Below are positions 17,998 through 27,321 of a DNA stretch of 64,000 bases, piece after piece. The stretch is taken from the NCBI GenBank assembly GCA_011391085.1, contig JAABRD010000001.1, positions 160,501-224,500 of the forward strand. Direction: 5' to 3'. A program made the translations under genes and the position numbers. Each line of letters starts with the position of its first letter. Within the stretch, counting starts at the first letter, position 1. The notes under the pieces are model-generated. The model worked only from the letters and a program-made list of their open reading frames with translations, searched no databases and was not told the origin of the DNA. The DNA comes from Thiotrichaceae bacterium (lineage in GTDB: Bacteria; Pseudomonadota; Gammaproteobacteria; Beggiatoales; Beggiatoaceae).

Positions 17998-19410
17998 ATG
18001 ACAACCTCTTCCACACCACAAATTTTAATCATTATTGTCACTTGGAACAAAAAACAATATGTTTTAGACCTCTTATCTTCCCTGGTTATGCAGGACTATC
18101 CCACCGCTGCTATCGATGTGTTAGTTATAGACAATGCCAGCACGGATGGTACGGCCCAAGCCGTCAATGCTTTGTTTCCTCAAGTTAAATTATTGTGCAA
18201 CCAGGAAAATTTAGGCGGCACTGGCGGATTCAACACGGGATTACAATGGGCCTTTGCCCAACCGATGGACCGTTACCAATACTTATGGTTACTGGATAAC
18301 GATGTCCTGGTTCACCGTCAAGCCCTGTCCGAACTGGTCACCCTTTTAGAAGCCAAACCTGAAGCTGCGGTGGCCGGTTCCACCATGATGCAATTGGATT
18401 ATCCGTGGCGAATCAATGAAATGGGCGCGTTTCTGGACCGTGAACGGGGCTACCTTGTCTTGTATCGTCATTTGGAACCAATACTGTCATGGCAAGGTGT
18501 GCCGATGTCAGACCTCCTCACGACGGATCCTGATTTAAGTAAACGACTGATGCACTGTCGTCTATTCATGGATGTCGATTATGTGGCAGCGGCCTCCTTG
18601 TTAGTACGTGCCAAGGTGGCTAGCGAAGCAGGATTATGGCGTGACTACTTTATTCATTACGATGATGTTGAATGGTGTTTACGAATCGGCAAAATGGGAT
18701 ACCAGGTGTTGGTATCGGCCAAATCCCTCATTTGGCATTTATCCGCTGCCGCTAAAGTGCCGACTTGGGTGTTATACTATGACAATCGAAACATCTTAGA
18801 TTTGCTAAAAACGCACGGCGCCGATGTTGCCACCCTCAAACGGGTTACGCAACTGATTTTGAAAAAGGCCATCTATTATCATCTCATTGGCAAACCAGAC
18901 ATAGCGCAATTGCACCACTGGGCTATCGAGGATTTTCAAACGGGACGGTTTGGGAAACGGGACCTCAAATTGATTTGTCAATCCCAGAACAATGTTCAAA
19001 TCCGCCAGGTGCTATTAGACCCGACGATTAAACGCATCTTGATCGCTTTCCCCGTGAATGTTCATGCCACGGGTATTCAAGAAGCATTAGTGCAAGCCCA
19101 ATTACAACGTCGGGAATTGCAAATAGATTGGATGCCCCTTCCAGATGGGATAAAAGTCTATCAAGTCCCTTGTCCTCACTTCTTGCCTCCCTTTCCGGTG
19201 TCACGATTGAGGCGTTGGCTGGCCTACTTCCGCTTGAGAAATCGTTATGATTTGGTGATTCAATCGGACTACCAACCCATTATCGGTTTGTCTTGGTTAA
19301 ACGCCAAACTCTTATTTATCAATGATGAAGGCTTTTGTGTTCGAAACCCGCCGCAATGGCGTAACGTGTGGCACGCGGGATGGAAGTGGTTACGTGGTTT
19401 TGGGGTTTAA
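17998..19410 (+). CDS. Family 2 glycosyltransferase (GlfT2/rhamnosyltransferase-like)
   Basis: 470 residues, cytoplasmic. A GT-A fold is indicated by ILIIIVTWNK (9-18), VIDNASTDGT (43-52), NLGGTGGFNTG (71-81), a LLDNDV DXD motif (Asp100 and Asp102) and the downstream acceptor block HYDDVEWCLRIGKMGY. The pattern NxGGxGGF with DDVEW is typical of the large galactofuranosyl/rhamnosyl-transferase group acting on cell-surface polysaccharides. The C-terminal ~150 residues are less conserved. The ATG at 17998 (MTTSSTPQ) is chosen over TTG 17974. It is followed by family E and B repeats, with no co-directional partner close by. The sugar and acceptor cannot be inferred. Confidence 0.85.
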   Translation: MTTSSTPQILIIIVTWNKKQYVLDLLSSLVMQDYPTAAIDVLVIDNASTDGTAQAVNALFPQVKLLCNQENLGGTGGFNTGLQWAFAQPMDRYQYLWLLDNDVLVHRQALSELVTLLEAKPEAAVAGSTMMQLDYPWRINEMGAFLDRERGYLVLYRHLEPILSWQGVPMSDLLTTDPDLSKRLMHCRLFMDVDYVAAASLLVRAKVASEAGLWRDYFIHYDDVEWCLRIGKMGYQVLVSAKSLIWHLSAAAKVPTWVLYYDNRNILDLLKTHGADVATLKRVTQLILKKAIYYHLIGKPDIAQLHHWAIEDFQTGRFGKRDLKLICQSQNNVQIRQVLLDPTIKRILIAFPVNVHATGIQEALVQAQLQRRELQIDWMPLPDGIKVYQVPCPHFLPPFPVSRLRRWLAYFRLRNRYDLVIQSDYQPIIGLSWLNAKLLFINDEGFCVRNPPQWRNVWHAGWKWLRGFGV

Positions 19411-19538
19411 ACTCGCTTTGGGAGTTCTAAAGCGAAGCTTTCTCATACATTTTAGTGGAAACCGTCCCGGTGGACTAGAGGCTTACGCCTCCATGCTATT
19501 CAGTTAAGGAATTGAGGAGGCGAAAGAATTAAAATAGC

Positions 19539-19621
19539 GGTGGACTAGAGGCTTTAGCCGGTGGGTGCAGAACAGATATTGAAATCACGGTGCGCCCACC
19601 GGCTAAAGCCTCTAGTCCACC
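19539..19621. repeat. Family B palindrome after the glycosyltransferase
   Basis: Arms ggtggactagaggctttagc and its inverse surround a GC-rich loop. A partial family B unit (19472-19497) precedes it, with a ccattaagttaagg-like companion segment. A family E fragment (ctttggactcctg) lies at 19673-19685. Confidence 0.8.
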
Positions 19622-19697
19622 TTATCGATTAATTTCGGGGGGACTTTTTTCCTTGTGCCTGGCAAATTTGCGCTTTGGACTCCTGAGTCCTGGGTTT

Positions 19698-20066
19698 CTA
19701 GCCAGGTGCCCGTTTTTTACCGGCTTTCTCTAGTTTATCCAGATATTCTTGCCAAAGTTTATCTTGATTTTTGCCCAGATAGTACAGCCATTCCCATGAA
19801 TAGAGACCTGTATCATGGCCATCGTCAAAAGTGAGGCGAATGGCATAGTTGCCAATGGGTTCAATGTTGTCAATGTTCACGTCGGCTTTGCCATACTGTA
19901 ACACTTCTTGACTAGGTGAGTGGCCACGTACTTCGGCGGAAGGCGAATAGACGCGGAGAAATTCGCAGGTGAACTGGAATTGTTCACCGGTGTCAAAGGC
20001 AATGTCGAGGAGGCGAGAGTGTTGGTGGAGATTAATGTCAGTGGGAATCGGAATGTGAGTTGCCAT
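19698..20066 (-). CDS. DUF971 (gamma-butyrobetaine hydroxylase-like N-terminal domain) protein
   Basis: 122 residues. It has the compact DUF971 domain: LLDIAFDTGEQFQFTCEFLRVYSPSAEVRGH, a GNYAIRLTFDDGHDTGLYSWEWLYYLG block and a lysine-rich tail. In many gammaproteobacteria this gene sits directly after hslVU and before ubiE, as it partly does here. The ATG at 20066 (MATHIPIP) is chosen; the open frame further upstream is a translated family B repeat. The function is unproven; a role linked to Fe-S or iron handling has been suggested for the fold. Confidence 0.88.
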   Translation of the reverse strand: MATHIPIPTDINLHQHSRLLDIAFDTGEQFQFTCEFLRVYSPSAEVRGHSPSQEVLQYGKADVNIDNIEPIGNYAIRLTFDDGHDTGLYSWEWLYYLGKNQDKLWQEYLDKLEKAGKKRAPG

Positions 20067-20116
20067 AATAGAAAATAGAGAATGAAGAATGGAAAATGAA
20101 GAGTGAAAAATAGAGA

Positions 20117-20176
20117 CCGGAGTGGAGGCTTTAGCCGGTGGAAGTGACACATCACCGGCTAAAGCCTCCACTCCGG
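20117..20176. repeat. Family B hairpin between hslU and DUF971
   Basis: Arms ccggagtggaggctttagcc and its inverse with a loop of about 20 nt. It sits inside an otherwise conserved gene pair. Confidence 0.85.
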
Positions 20177-20215
20177 CTTTGATTTTACTCATTTTCCATT
20201 CTCAGTTACATGTTG

Positions 20216-21547
20216 TTACAAGATATATTGGCTTAAATCTTCATTGTTCACCAAATCTTTCAGATTTTTGTCCACATAGTCAACATCAATCTCAATCTCT
20301 TGGCCGTGGAGTTCAGGGGCGTCAAAGGAGATGTGTTCGAGGAGACATTCAAGGACGGTGTGAAGACGCCGGGCACCGATGTTTTCTTGGCGTTCATTGA
20401 CTTGCCAGGCCATTTCGGCAATGCGTTGCACCGCGGGAGGCATGAAGCGAATTTTGAGACCTTCGGTTTCCATCAAGGCCATGTATTGTTCGGTCAAGGA
20501 GGCATTGGGTTCGGTGAGAATGCGCACAAAGTCGTTGACAGTCAGCGGGTTTAATTCCACGCGAATGGGGAGACGGCCTTGAAGTTCTGGAATAAGGTCG
20601 GAAGGTTTGGCGAGATGAAAGGCGCCGGAGGCAATGAAGAGAACATGGTCAGTTCTGACCATCCCATATTTGGTGGAGACAGTGCAACCTTCGACGATGG
20701 GGAGGAGGTCGCGTTGGACGCCTTCACGGGAGACGTCGGCGCCGCTGGTTTCGCTGCGTTTCGCGATTTTGTCAATTTCGTCTAGGAAGACGATACCGTT
20801 TTGTTCAACTCGTTCGACCGCTTTGGCTTTGAGGTCGTCTTCATTGACCAATTTGGTCGCTTCTTCTTCCTGAAGAATTTTCATAGCTTCCTTAATCCGC
20901 AATTTGCGCATCCGGGTGCGGCTACCGGCGATATTTTGAAAGATGCTTTGGAGTTGACTGGTCATTTCTTCCATGCCCGGCGGGGCCATGATTTCTACTC
21001 CAATGCGAGTGTCGTTGACTTCGATTTCGATTTCACGGTCATCCAGTTTGTTTTCACGCAACATCTTGCGGAATTTTTGGCGGGTGGAGGAGGTGCCTTC
21101 TTCCACCGATTGTTCAAAGCGATTAGTACGCGGTGGTGGCAACAGGGCGTCGAGGACTCGTTCTTCGGCGGCATCGCGGGCTTGTTGTTCAACGGCGCGT
21201 GTGGCTTCTTCACGAATCATTTTGGCAGCGATGTCAACCAGGTCGCGAATGATCGATTCGACATCGCGTCCCACATAGCCCACTTCGGTAAATTTCGTGG
21301 CTTCAATTTTGATAAAGGGGGCTTTTGCCAATTTTGCCAACCGCCGTGCAATTTCGGTTTTTCCCACGCCCGTTGGACCTATCATGAGGATGTTTTTAGG
21401 GGTGATTTCATTGCGTAAGGCAACGTCGACTTGCATACGTCTCCAACGGTTACGCAGGGCGATGGCAACGGCGCGTTTGGCAGCGTCTTGGCCGATAATG
21501 TGTTTGTTCAGTTCACTGACAATTTCTCTGGGGGTCAATTCACTCAT
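20216..21547 (-). CDS. hslU: ATP-dependent protease ATPase subunit HslU
   Basis: 443 residues. An AAA+ unfoldase that feeds proteins to the HslV peptidase. Walker A GPTGVGKT (57-64), the [10 protein letters not shown]-terminus, [20 protein letters not shown] (pore loop region), Walker [11 protein letters not shown] and the sensor-2/C-terminal NEDLSQYIL tail are all present. Length is standard (E. coli 443). It overlaps the hslV stop by 4 bp, so the two are translationally coupled. Heat-shock regulation is usual but no sigma-32 promoter was identified. Confidence 0.96.
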   Translation of the reverse strand: MSELTPREIVSELNKHIIGQDAAKRAVAIALRNRWRRMQVDVALRNEITPKNILMIGPTGVGKTEIARRLAKLAKAPFIKIEATKFTEVGYVGRDVESIIRDLVDIAAKMIREEATRAVEQQARDAAEERVLDALLPPPRTNRFEQSVEEGTSSTRQKFRKMLRENKLDDREIEIEVNDTRIGVEIMAPPGMEEMTSQLQSIFQNIAGSRTRMRKLRIKEAMKILQEEEATKLVNEDDLKAKAVERVEQNGIVFLDEIDKIAKRSETSGADVSREGVQRDLLPIVEGCTVSTKYGMVRTDHVLFIASGAFHLAKPSDLIPELQGRLPIRVELNPLTVNDFVRILTEPNASLTEQYMALMETEGLKIRFMPPAVQRIAEMAWQVNERQENIGARRLHTVLECLLEHISFDAPELHGQEIEIDVDYVDKNLKDLVNNEDLSQYIL

Positions 21548-22101
21548 GCTTTTTGGGAAAGTTCTGTGGCTAGGGTTTCAATGGTTAAATTGTGGTTAGT
21601 ATAAATGCAGATGTCTGCGGCAATGTGGAGGGCTTTTTCGACAATTTCAACGGCACTCAAATCGGTGTTGTCTAGGAGGGCGCGGGCCGCGGCCTTGGCA
21701 AAGGGGCCTCCAGAACCAATGGCCATGAGGCTGTCTTCAGGTTCGATCACATCGCCATTGCCTGAAATGATGAGGGAGACGGTGTTGTCGGCAACCACGA
21801 GGAGGGCTTCGAGGCGTCGTAAGAGGCGGTCGGTGCGCCAGTCTTTGGCCAGTTCTACGGCAGAACGAGTGAGATGGCCTTGGTGTTTTTCGAGTTTGCC
21901 TTCAAACAATTCGAAGAGTGTAAAAGCGTCTGCGGTGCTGCCGGCGAAGCCTGCAATGATTTTGTTGTGGTAGAGACGACGTACTTTGCGGGTATTGTGT
22001 TTCATCACGGTGCTACCAAGCGTGACTTGGCCATCGCCACCGACGACGACTTGGTTATTACGTCGTACTGAGAGGATAGTGGTGCCTCGAAGTTGTTCCA
22101 T
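21544..22101 (-). CDS. hslV: ATP-dependent protease peptidase subunit HslV
   Basis: 185 residues. An N-terminal threonine peptidase: MEQLRG is removed to expose TTILSVRR, with the first Thr as nucleophile. [26 protein letters not shown] and the [14 protein letters not shown] block are typical. The ATG at 22101 gives the normal length; the upstream extension has no match and crosses a divergent promoter region. It is the first gene of the hslV-hslU unit. Confidence 0.96.
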   Translation of the reverse strand: MEQLRGTTILSVRRNNQVVVGGDGQVTLGSTVMKHNTRKVRRLYHNKIIAGFAGSTADAFTLFELFEGKLEKHQGHLTRSAVELAKDWRTDRLLRRLEALLVVADNTVSLIISGNGDVIEPEDSLMAIGSGGPFAKAAARALLDNTDLSAVEIVEKALHIAADICIYTNHNLTIETLATELSQKA

Positions 22102-22430
22102 AATTTTGTCAATGAATGAATAATAAATAATGAATGATGAACAGTAATGACTTACTATGTTGTTTACATGATTGAGGATTATACTATAATGGGTTAGATT
22201 ATTGAAAAAGAAACTCTGTTTCTGGTTGGGATGCAAAGAAACTAAGTATCTGTGCATTACTGACCTGGTATTTCATGTAGGGTGGATTAAGCGTAGCGTA
22301 TCCACCAACATTGAGAAATGCCATATTTGCTATGCAAATTTTTCTGAATGGTATTTTTAAATTGCATTGTAAAATGCGTCGCCAATTTGGAAAATTATTG
22401 ACATTCATCAATAAATAGGGTTATTAATCG
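22102..22430. other. Divergent intergenic region with family A unit
   Basis: No gene. It lies between hslV (minus) and the permease gene (plus), so it should hold both promoters. A single family A unit lies at 22276-22307 (with a gcgtagcg variant), and a gaaact-rich remnant at 22205-22250. Confidence 0.6.
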
Positions 22431-23207
22431 ATGGCGATTCAACAAATTTTTACTTTAGCGGCTTATGTCGTGGTAGAAGCATTTCGTACCCGTTTCTTTG
22501 CGATCATTGTGACCTTACTGGCGTTGGGTCTGGGGCTAACACGGTTTGTTGGGCAAGTGGCGATTATTGAAACGCAGGCCGTGCAAAGTAGCTGGTTAGC
22601 CGCATTTTTACGGTTATCTGCTATGTACATGGTGAGTTTATTTGTCATCACCAGCCTAGTGCGGGAATTTCACGATCATTCCATATATTTATGGCTATCT
22701 TTGCCAATGCGGCGAAGTTCTTATTTTCTCGGCAAATCAGTAGGATTTGCCTTGGTTGCAGGGATGACGGCACTGTTATTTGGAGTCGTGTTATTAAGTT
22801 ACGCACCGATTGTACCCGTGGGATTATGGACGTTCTCGTTATGGTGTGAATTGCTGATCGTGACAACCATGAGTGTATTATGCGCCTTGACATTTCACCA
22901 AACGATTGGCGCATTTAGTGTCGTGTTAGGATTTTACATTTTGGCACGTAGTATCAATGCAATGCAATTGATGACTCAAGGGCCCTTGTTACAAAACGCC
23001 CATTCTTGGTCTGATCATCTGATTAGTGAATCAGTGACGTGGTTAGCCAAGTTATTGCCTCATTTGGAACATTTTACTCAATCGGAATGGTTAGTTTATC
23101 AAACGGGTTCTTTAGAAAATTTAGTTTTTGTTTTAATGCAAACGGCCATTTATGTGATGCTGCTGTCAGCCATGAGTTTGTTTGATTTGTATAGAAAAAA
23201 TTTATGA
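22431..23207 (+). CDS. ABC-2-like transporter permease, orphan
   Basis: 258 residues with about six membrane helices (near 20-40, 55-80, 100-125, 130-155, 165-185 and 225-250). The VEAFRTRFF...SLVREFHDHSIYLWLSLPMRRSSYFLGKS stretch is the usual cytoplasmic loop of ABC-2 permeases. No ATP-binding subunit is adjacent, so it must use a distant one or has another role. Its stop overlaps the start of the next gene by 4 bp (ATGA), implying coupled expression. Confidence 0.72.
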   Translation: MAIQQIFTLAAYVVVEAFRTRFFAIIVTLLALGLGLTRFVGQVAIIETQAVQSSWLAAFLRLSAMYMVSLFVITSLVREFHDHSIYLWLSLPMRRSSYFLGKSVGFALVAGMTALLFGVVLLSYAPIVPVGLWTFSLWCELLIVTTMSVLCALTFHQTIGAFSVVLGFYILARSINAMQLMTQGPLLQNAHSWSDHLISESVTWLAKLLPHLEHFTQSEWLVYQTGSLENLVFVLMQTAIYVMLLSAMSLFDLYRKNL

Positions 23208-23923
23208 ACAACCCCCAACGTTCTTTGCGTTTTGTCCCCACCAAAGTTATATGGTTGTTTGCGGTCAGCGTGATTTTGCAAATCATTTGGCATTTCAGAG
23301 GCACTTCCCCAGAGATTCATATTCAGCCGTTGAATCCACCGCCTAGCGTGGAATTATTGCGAGTATTGAGTTTGGGTGACACCGTGGTAAGTGCTAAAAT
23401 ATTGATGCTATGGCTACAATCGTTTGACAGTCAACGGGGACACTTTTTGTCCTATAAACAATTGAATTATATCGCTTTACAGGCATGGCTAGAACATCTT
23501 TTACAGTTGGACCCTCATAGTCAATATCCGTTGTTTGCCGCCAGTCATTTATATTCCAATGTCTCTGATAGTGTTAAGCAACGGCAAATACTCGAATTTG
23601 TTTATCAACAATTTTTCGCAGACCCGCATCACCGTTGGCCTTGGTTGGCACAAGCCGCCGTGTTAGCGAAACACCGTTTGAAGGATTTACCATTGGCATT
23701 AAAATACGCCCAAGCCATTGCTAATCATGCTACTTCTAGTATGCCCTTGTGGGCACAAGAAATGCAGGTTTTCATCCTGGAGGAATTGGGAGAGTTGGAA
23801 CAAGCACGGCTGATAATTGGGGGAATGTTAGTCAGTGGTCAGGTGACAGACCCCAGTGAGATTAAGTTTTTGAACGACAAATTGCAACAATTGGAGAAGA
23901 AAGCAGGGGAAGTCAACAAGTAG
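23204..23923 (+). CDS. Membrane-anchored TPR-like helical protein
   Basis: 239 residues. An N-terminal membrane helix (about 14-30; VIWLFAVSVILQIIW) is followed by a helical domain with repeat-like segments (LEHLLQLDPHSQYPLFAASHLY; WLAQAAVLAKHRLKDLPLALKYAQAIANHA; EELGELEQARLIIGGML). That pattern is TPR-like. It is translationally coupled to the ABC-2-like permease. No recognised named family. It may be a periplasmic partner of that transporter. Confidence 0.6.
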   Translation: MNNPQRSLRFVPTKVIWLFAVSVILQIIWHFRGTSPEIHIQPLNPPPSVELLRVLSLGDTVVSAKILMLWLQSFDSQRGHFLSYKQLNYIALQAWLEHLLQLDPHSQYPLFAASHLYSNVSDSVKQRQILEFVYQQFFADPHHRWPWLAQAAVLAKHRLKDLPLALKYAQAIANHATSSMPLWAQEMQVFILEELGELEQARLIIGGMLVSGQVTDPSEIKFLNDKLQQLEKKAGEVNK

Positions 23924-23990
23924 GGTATGCGTGCTTCAGCACCACCCAGACACGGTGCGATTTCCAAAATGGTGCTGAGGTACGCACCCT
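23922..23990. repeat. gtagggt...accctac palindrome
   Basis: gtagggtatgcgtgcttcag (23922) pairs imperfectly with ctgaggtacgcaccctac (ending 23990). Related gtagggtgcgtcccacgcacc units occur at 39041-39061 and 39282-39302. Confidence 0.6.
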
Positions 23991-24204
23991 ACCTTAATCG
24001 CATAACTGAGTTATTTCCTCAAAAAATCAATTTAACCTTGAAAAGGAAGACCATGAATGCTATGATATGGAGATGGAAGGGTATCATTTCAAAAATCGTT
24101 CAGAGTGTAGTTTTACCATCCTAATCAATCATATAAATTAGACATTTATTTAGCCAATCAACACAACATATTTATTTAGCCATCTTTACTAGGAGGTTAA
24201 GACA

Positions 24205-24804
24205 ATGAAAAAGCAAGCTGGATTTACGCTGGTAGAAATTGCTATTGTGATGGTAATTATTGGCTTGCTCTTAGGTGGCGTACTGAAAGGGCAAGAAATC
24301 ATTACCAACGCTAAGATTAAAAAACTGGAAAACGACTATCAAGGAGTGACTGCCGCTATTTACAGTTATCAAGACCGTTACCGGGCCCTGCCAGGGGACG
24401 ACAGTCGGGCCGACGACCGGTTTGGCAGCGTCGCCGCCGGCGATGGAAATGGAAAGGTCAAGGGTAATTTTAATAGCACGACGGATACGGAAGAATCCCG
24501 TCTGTTTTGGTTACATCTGCGCAACGCAGGACTGGTCGCAGGCGCCACCGATGAACCACAACAACCACCGAATGCCTTCAATGGTGTAACAGGTGTCTCT
24601 TCTGAAAATGGTGCTGGTCTTCCACCGGGCGCCTTATTTGTGGGATTCAGCGGGATTCCTTACGACATTGCAAGAATAGTGGAATCACAACAGGATGACG
24701 GTGAATCCAACAATGGCAATGTCCAAGCCAGTTTGGATGGCACCACGACGGCCGCTACCAGTTATGAAGACAACAAGGTTTATAACCTGTTTCTATCTTT
24801 GTAA
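24205..24804 (+). CDS. Prepilin-like protein 1
   Basis: 199 residues. The N-terminus MKKQAG/FTLVEIAIVMVIIGLLLGG is a class III (type IV pilin) signal: a short basic leader, Gly before the cleavage site, Phe+1 and Glu+5, then a hydrophobic helix. A conserved body segment, LENDYQGVTAAIYSYQDRYRALPGDD, follows. It would be processed by a prepilin peptidase and assembled as a major or minor pilin or pseudopilin. AGGAGG lies 7 nt before the ATG, the strongest site of the three. First of three tandem paralogues. Confidence 0.85.
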   Translation: MKKQAGFTLVEIAIVMVIIGLLLGGVLKGQEIITNAKIKKLENDYQGVTAAIYSYQDRYRALPGDDSRADDRFGSVAAGDGNGKVKGNFNSTTDTEESRLFWLHLRNAGLVAGATDEPQQPPNAFNGVTGVSSENGAGLPPGALFVGFSGIPYDIARIVESQQDDGESNNGNVQASLDGTTTAATSYEDNKVYNLFLSL

Positions 24805-24913
24805 CAAGAACTGGATACAAGACATTATGGAAGATGTCTTAAATCCAGTCGTAGAGAAGGTGAGAACAGTAACCTGGTTAAGTGGTAGCCCAACATCATT
24901 GAGGAGAAATTCC

Positions 24914-25507
24914 ATGAAACAACCAGCCGGATGGACGTTGGTAGAAATAGCGATTGTCATGGTAGTCATCAGTTTGCTACTCGGTGGGGTCCTGAAAGGG
25001 CAAGAGATTCTTACCAATGCCAAAATTAAGAAGATTGAAAACGACTATAATGGCGTGAAAGTGGCCATTTATCTCTATCAAAACCGTTATGCGGCCCTGC
25101 CAGGCGATGATGGAGGCGCCAAAATGAGGTTTGGAGAAGAAATAACCGGCGGTGATGGAAATCGATTCATCAATGGCGTATTTGACTCAACCGAAGATAC
25201 CGACGAAAGTCGTCTCTTCTGGTCACATTTGCGTTCCGCAGAATTAATAGCAGGAGAGAAAAGCTCCACCGAACAACCTCTCCACGCCTTTCAAGGGATC
25301 ATAGGAGTGTCTTCCGAAACCTGGGGAAGAAGTCCGTTCGCCATAGTGGGCACGTTTGTAGCATTTACGAATATTTCCAATAAAGTGGCCCTGATTTTAG
25401 AAACTCGAAGTGACGATAACGACCCTTATCGGGGAATCATTGAAACCGATGCCATGGACGGATATGACAACCCTGCAACCGTGCATAATTTGTATTTTGG
25501 CTTGTAG
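24914..25507 (+). CDS. Prepilin-like protein 2
   Basis: 197 residues. MKQPAG/WTLVEIAIVMVVISLLLGG keeps the Gly and Glu+5 but has Trp at position +1 rather than Phe, which may alter methylation. The body IENDYNGVKVAIYLYQNRYAALPGDD is clearly paralogous to its neighbours. GAGGAG lies 7 nt upstream of ATG 24914; a longer frame from 24695 overlaps prepilin 1 and is rejected. Confidence 0.83.
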   Translation: MKQPAGWTLVEIAIVMVVISLLLGGVLKGQEILTNAKIKKIENDYNGVKVAIYLYQNRYAALPGDDGGAKMRFGEEITGGDGNRFINGVFDSTEDTDESRLFWSHLRSAELIAGEKSSTEQPLHAFQGIIGVSSETWGRSPFAIVGTFVAFTNISNKVALILETRSDDNDPYRGIIETDAMDGYDNPATVHNLYFGL

Positions 25508-25530
25508 TCCGACACGATGAGGTCGTCTTT

Positions 25531-26142
25531 ATGATGTGCAAACAACAAGGTTTTACGTTAGTAGAAATAGTAATCGTCGCAGTCATTATGGGTCTGTTAC
25601 TCGGCGGTGTAATGAAAGGACAAGAATTGGTCACTAACGCTAAAGTGAAAAGTATAGAAGCCAACTTTAACAGCGTGGCGCAAGCGATTCATACCTATCA
25701 GGAACGCTATAACGCCTTACCAGGGGATGATGGTAATGCGGCAGGCAGATTTGTAATCAATAGCACTGTCACGGTAACGCCGAATGGTAAAATTGAGGGG
25801 GCTTATAAGGAAACAACTGAGCCAACTACCGCAAAAGAGAGTGGTTTAGCGTGGCAACATTTACGGGCCGCAGGATTGATTGAAGGTTCCCCAGCCGATT
25901 TTGTAGGGCCCACAAATGCCTTTGGTGGAAACATTGGGATAGGAATGGATTCAGTTTTGATGCCCTGGGTATTTATCGGCTTCACCAACATTCCCAATCA
26001 AATCGCGGTTCTCTTTGAGGAACATAGCGATGGGTGGCCTCTTAATTCACAACAAGGACGAGTTCGTGTAGAAATGGGTGGGACGTTGGATAACAAAAAT
26101 TATAGTGAAAACAAAGTGTTGAATTTACTATTTTCCCTATAA
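25531..26142 (+). CDS. Prepilin-like protein 3
   Basis: 203 residues. MMCKQQG/FTLVEIVIVAVIMGLLLGG is a typical prepilin leader; IEANFNSVAQAIHTYQERYNALPGDD is shared with the two upstream genes. GAGG lies about 9 nt upstream. All three likely form one transcript with gaps of 109 and 23 bp. No pilus machinery genes are next to them in this window. Confidence 0.83.
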   Translation: MMCKQQGFTLVEIVIVAVIMGLLLGGVMKGQELVTNAKVKSIEANFNSVAQAIHTYQERYNALPGDDGNAAGRFVINSTVTVTPNGKIEGAYKETTEPTTAKESGLAWQHLRAAGLIEGSPADFVGPTNAFGGNIGIGMDSVLMPWVFIGFTNIPNQIAVLFEEHSDGWPLNSQQGRVRVEMGGTLDNKNYSENKVLNLLFSL

Positions 26143-26183
26143 AGGTAGCATTAGTTACTTCCAATCAATGCCAAATGATAGTT

Positions 26184-27176
26184 ATGAAAATAGGTCCTTA
26201 CACCCTGAAAAACCATCTCATCCTGGCGCCGATGGCTGGCGTCACAGACCGTCCTTTTCGACAACTGTGTAAACAACTAGGTGCGGGACTTGCAGTGTCG
26301 GAAATGATTTCTTCTAACTCCCTGTTATGGGGTAGTGAAAAAACCAAACGGCGGGCGAACCATGACGGCGAAGTAGAACCACGTAGCGTTCAAATTGTGG
26401 GTGCAGACCCGCAACTATTGGCAAAAGCGGCCCGATATAATGTTGATAATGGGGCCCAAATCATTGACATTAACATGGGTTGCCCTGCCAAGAAAGTTTG
26501 CAACGTCATGGCCGGTTCGGCACTGTTAAAAAATGAAACCTTGGTCGCCCACCTTCTGGAAATGGTTGTCGCCGCAGTTCCTGTACCTATCACCTTAAAA
26601 ATTCGCACGGGCTGGGATAAGGAACATCGCAATGGAGTAAAAATTGCCCAAATTGCAGAACAGGCTGGGGTACAAGCAATTGCCGTTCATGGACGCACTC
26701 GTGCTTGCGGTTTCAGTGGTCAAGCAGAATATGATACCATTGCACAAATTAAAGCAACGGTCAAGATTCCTGTGATTGCCAATGGCGATATTAACAGTCC
26801 TCACCAAGCCAAATATGTTCTGGATTATACCAAAGCAGATGGCATTATGATAGGTCGCGCTGCCCAAGGTCGTCCTTGGATATTTCGTAACATTGCCCAT
26901 TATTTGGACACCGGGGAACTGTTACCAGACCCTTCTCGGCTGGAAATTCGTGACTTGTTGTTAGCACATTTGGACAATTTATATCAATTCTATGGAGAAT
27001 ACATTGGTGTGCGTACCGCCCGAAAACATTTATCTTGGTATAGCAAAGGACAACGTTATGCGGCAGTATTTCGGGATACGATTAACCGGGTGGAAACGGT
27101 AGCAGAACAAATTCGGTTAACAAAGGAATTTTTTGAACAGCCTGCGAAAGGAGAGGGGCAGGAATCCGAAGCGTAG
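26184..27176 (+). CDS. dusB: tRNA-dihydrouridine synthase (DusB type)
   Basis: 330 residues. An FMN enzyme that reduces uridines to dihydrouridine in the tRNA D-loop. LAPMAGVTDRPFR (14-26) is the flavin-binding start; the DINMGCPAKKVCNVMAGSAL motif holds catalytic Cys100; IGRAAQGRPW binds phosphate. The C-terminal ARKHLSWYSKG helix binds tRNA. ATG 26184 (MKIGPYTLKN) is preferred; an ATG three codons upstream is also possible. The usual downstream partner fis is missing; family B fragments follow instead. Confidence 0.93.
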   Translation: MKIGPYTLKNHLILAPMAGVTDRPFRQLCKQLGAGLAVSEMISSNSLLWGSEKTKRRANHDGEVEPRSVQIVGADPQLLAKAARYNVDNGAQIIDINMGCPAKKVCNVMAGSALLKNETLVAHLLEMVVAAVPVPITLKIRTGWDKEHRNGVKIAQIAEQAGVQAIAVHGRTRACGFSGQAEYDTIAQIKATVKIPVIANGDINSPHQAKYVLDYTKADGIMIGRAAQGRPWIFRNIAHYLDTGELLPDPSRLEIRDLLLAHLDNLYQFYGEYIGVRTARKHLSWYSKGQRYAAVFRDTINRVETVAEQIRLTKEFFEQPAKGEGQESEA

Positions 27177-27177
27177 C

Positions 27178-27295
27178 TGTCTGCCAGCCGGCTAAAGCCT
27201 CAATGCTGTTAAGTTAAAGAAAACAGCCCCTGAAATGAATCGACAGGTTACTTTATTTCTTAACTTAATGGCATTGCGGCTAAAACCTCCATTCC
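27178..27295. repeat. Family B variant between dusB and ubiB
   Basis: ccagccggctaaagcctcaa (27183) pairs with ttgcggctaaaacctccatt (27275), with an inner taagttaaag / cttaacttaatggc pair. It separates two convergent genes and may end both transcripts. Confidence 0.65.
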
Positions 27296-27321
27296 TTCGA
27301 CGTGTTCCTTAACTATGCCCT

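Noticed and set aside
22102..22257. 52-codon N-terminal extension of hslV
   Set aside because: HslV begins shortly before the TTI nucleophile motif; the extension has no similarity.
24695..24913. Upstream extension of prepilin 2
   Set aside because: It overlaps prepilin 1 in another frame and would bury the prepilin leader.
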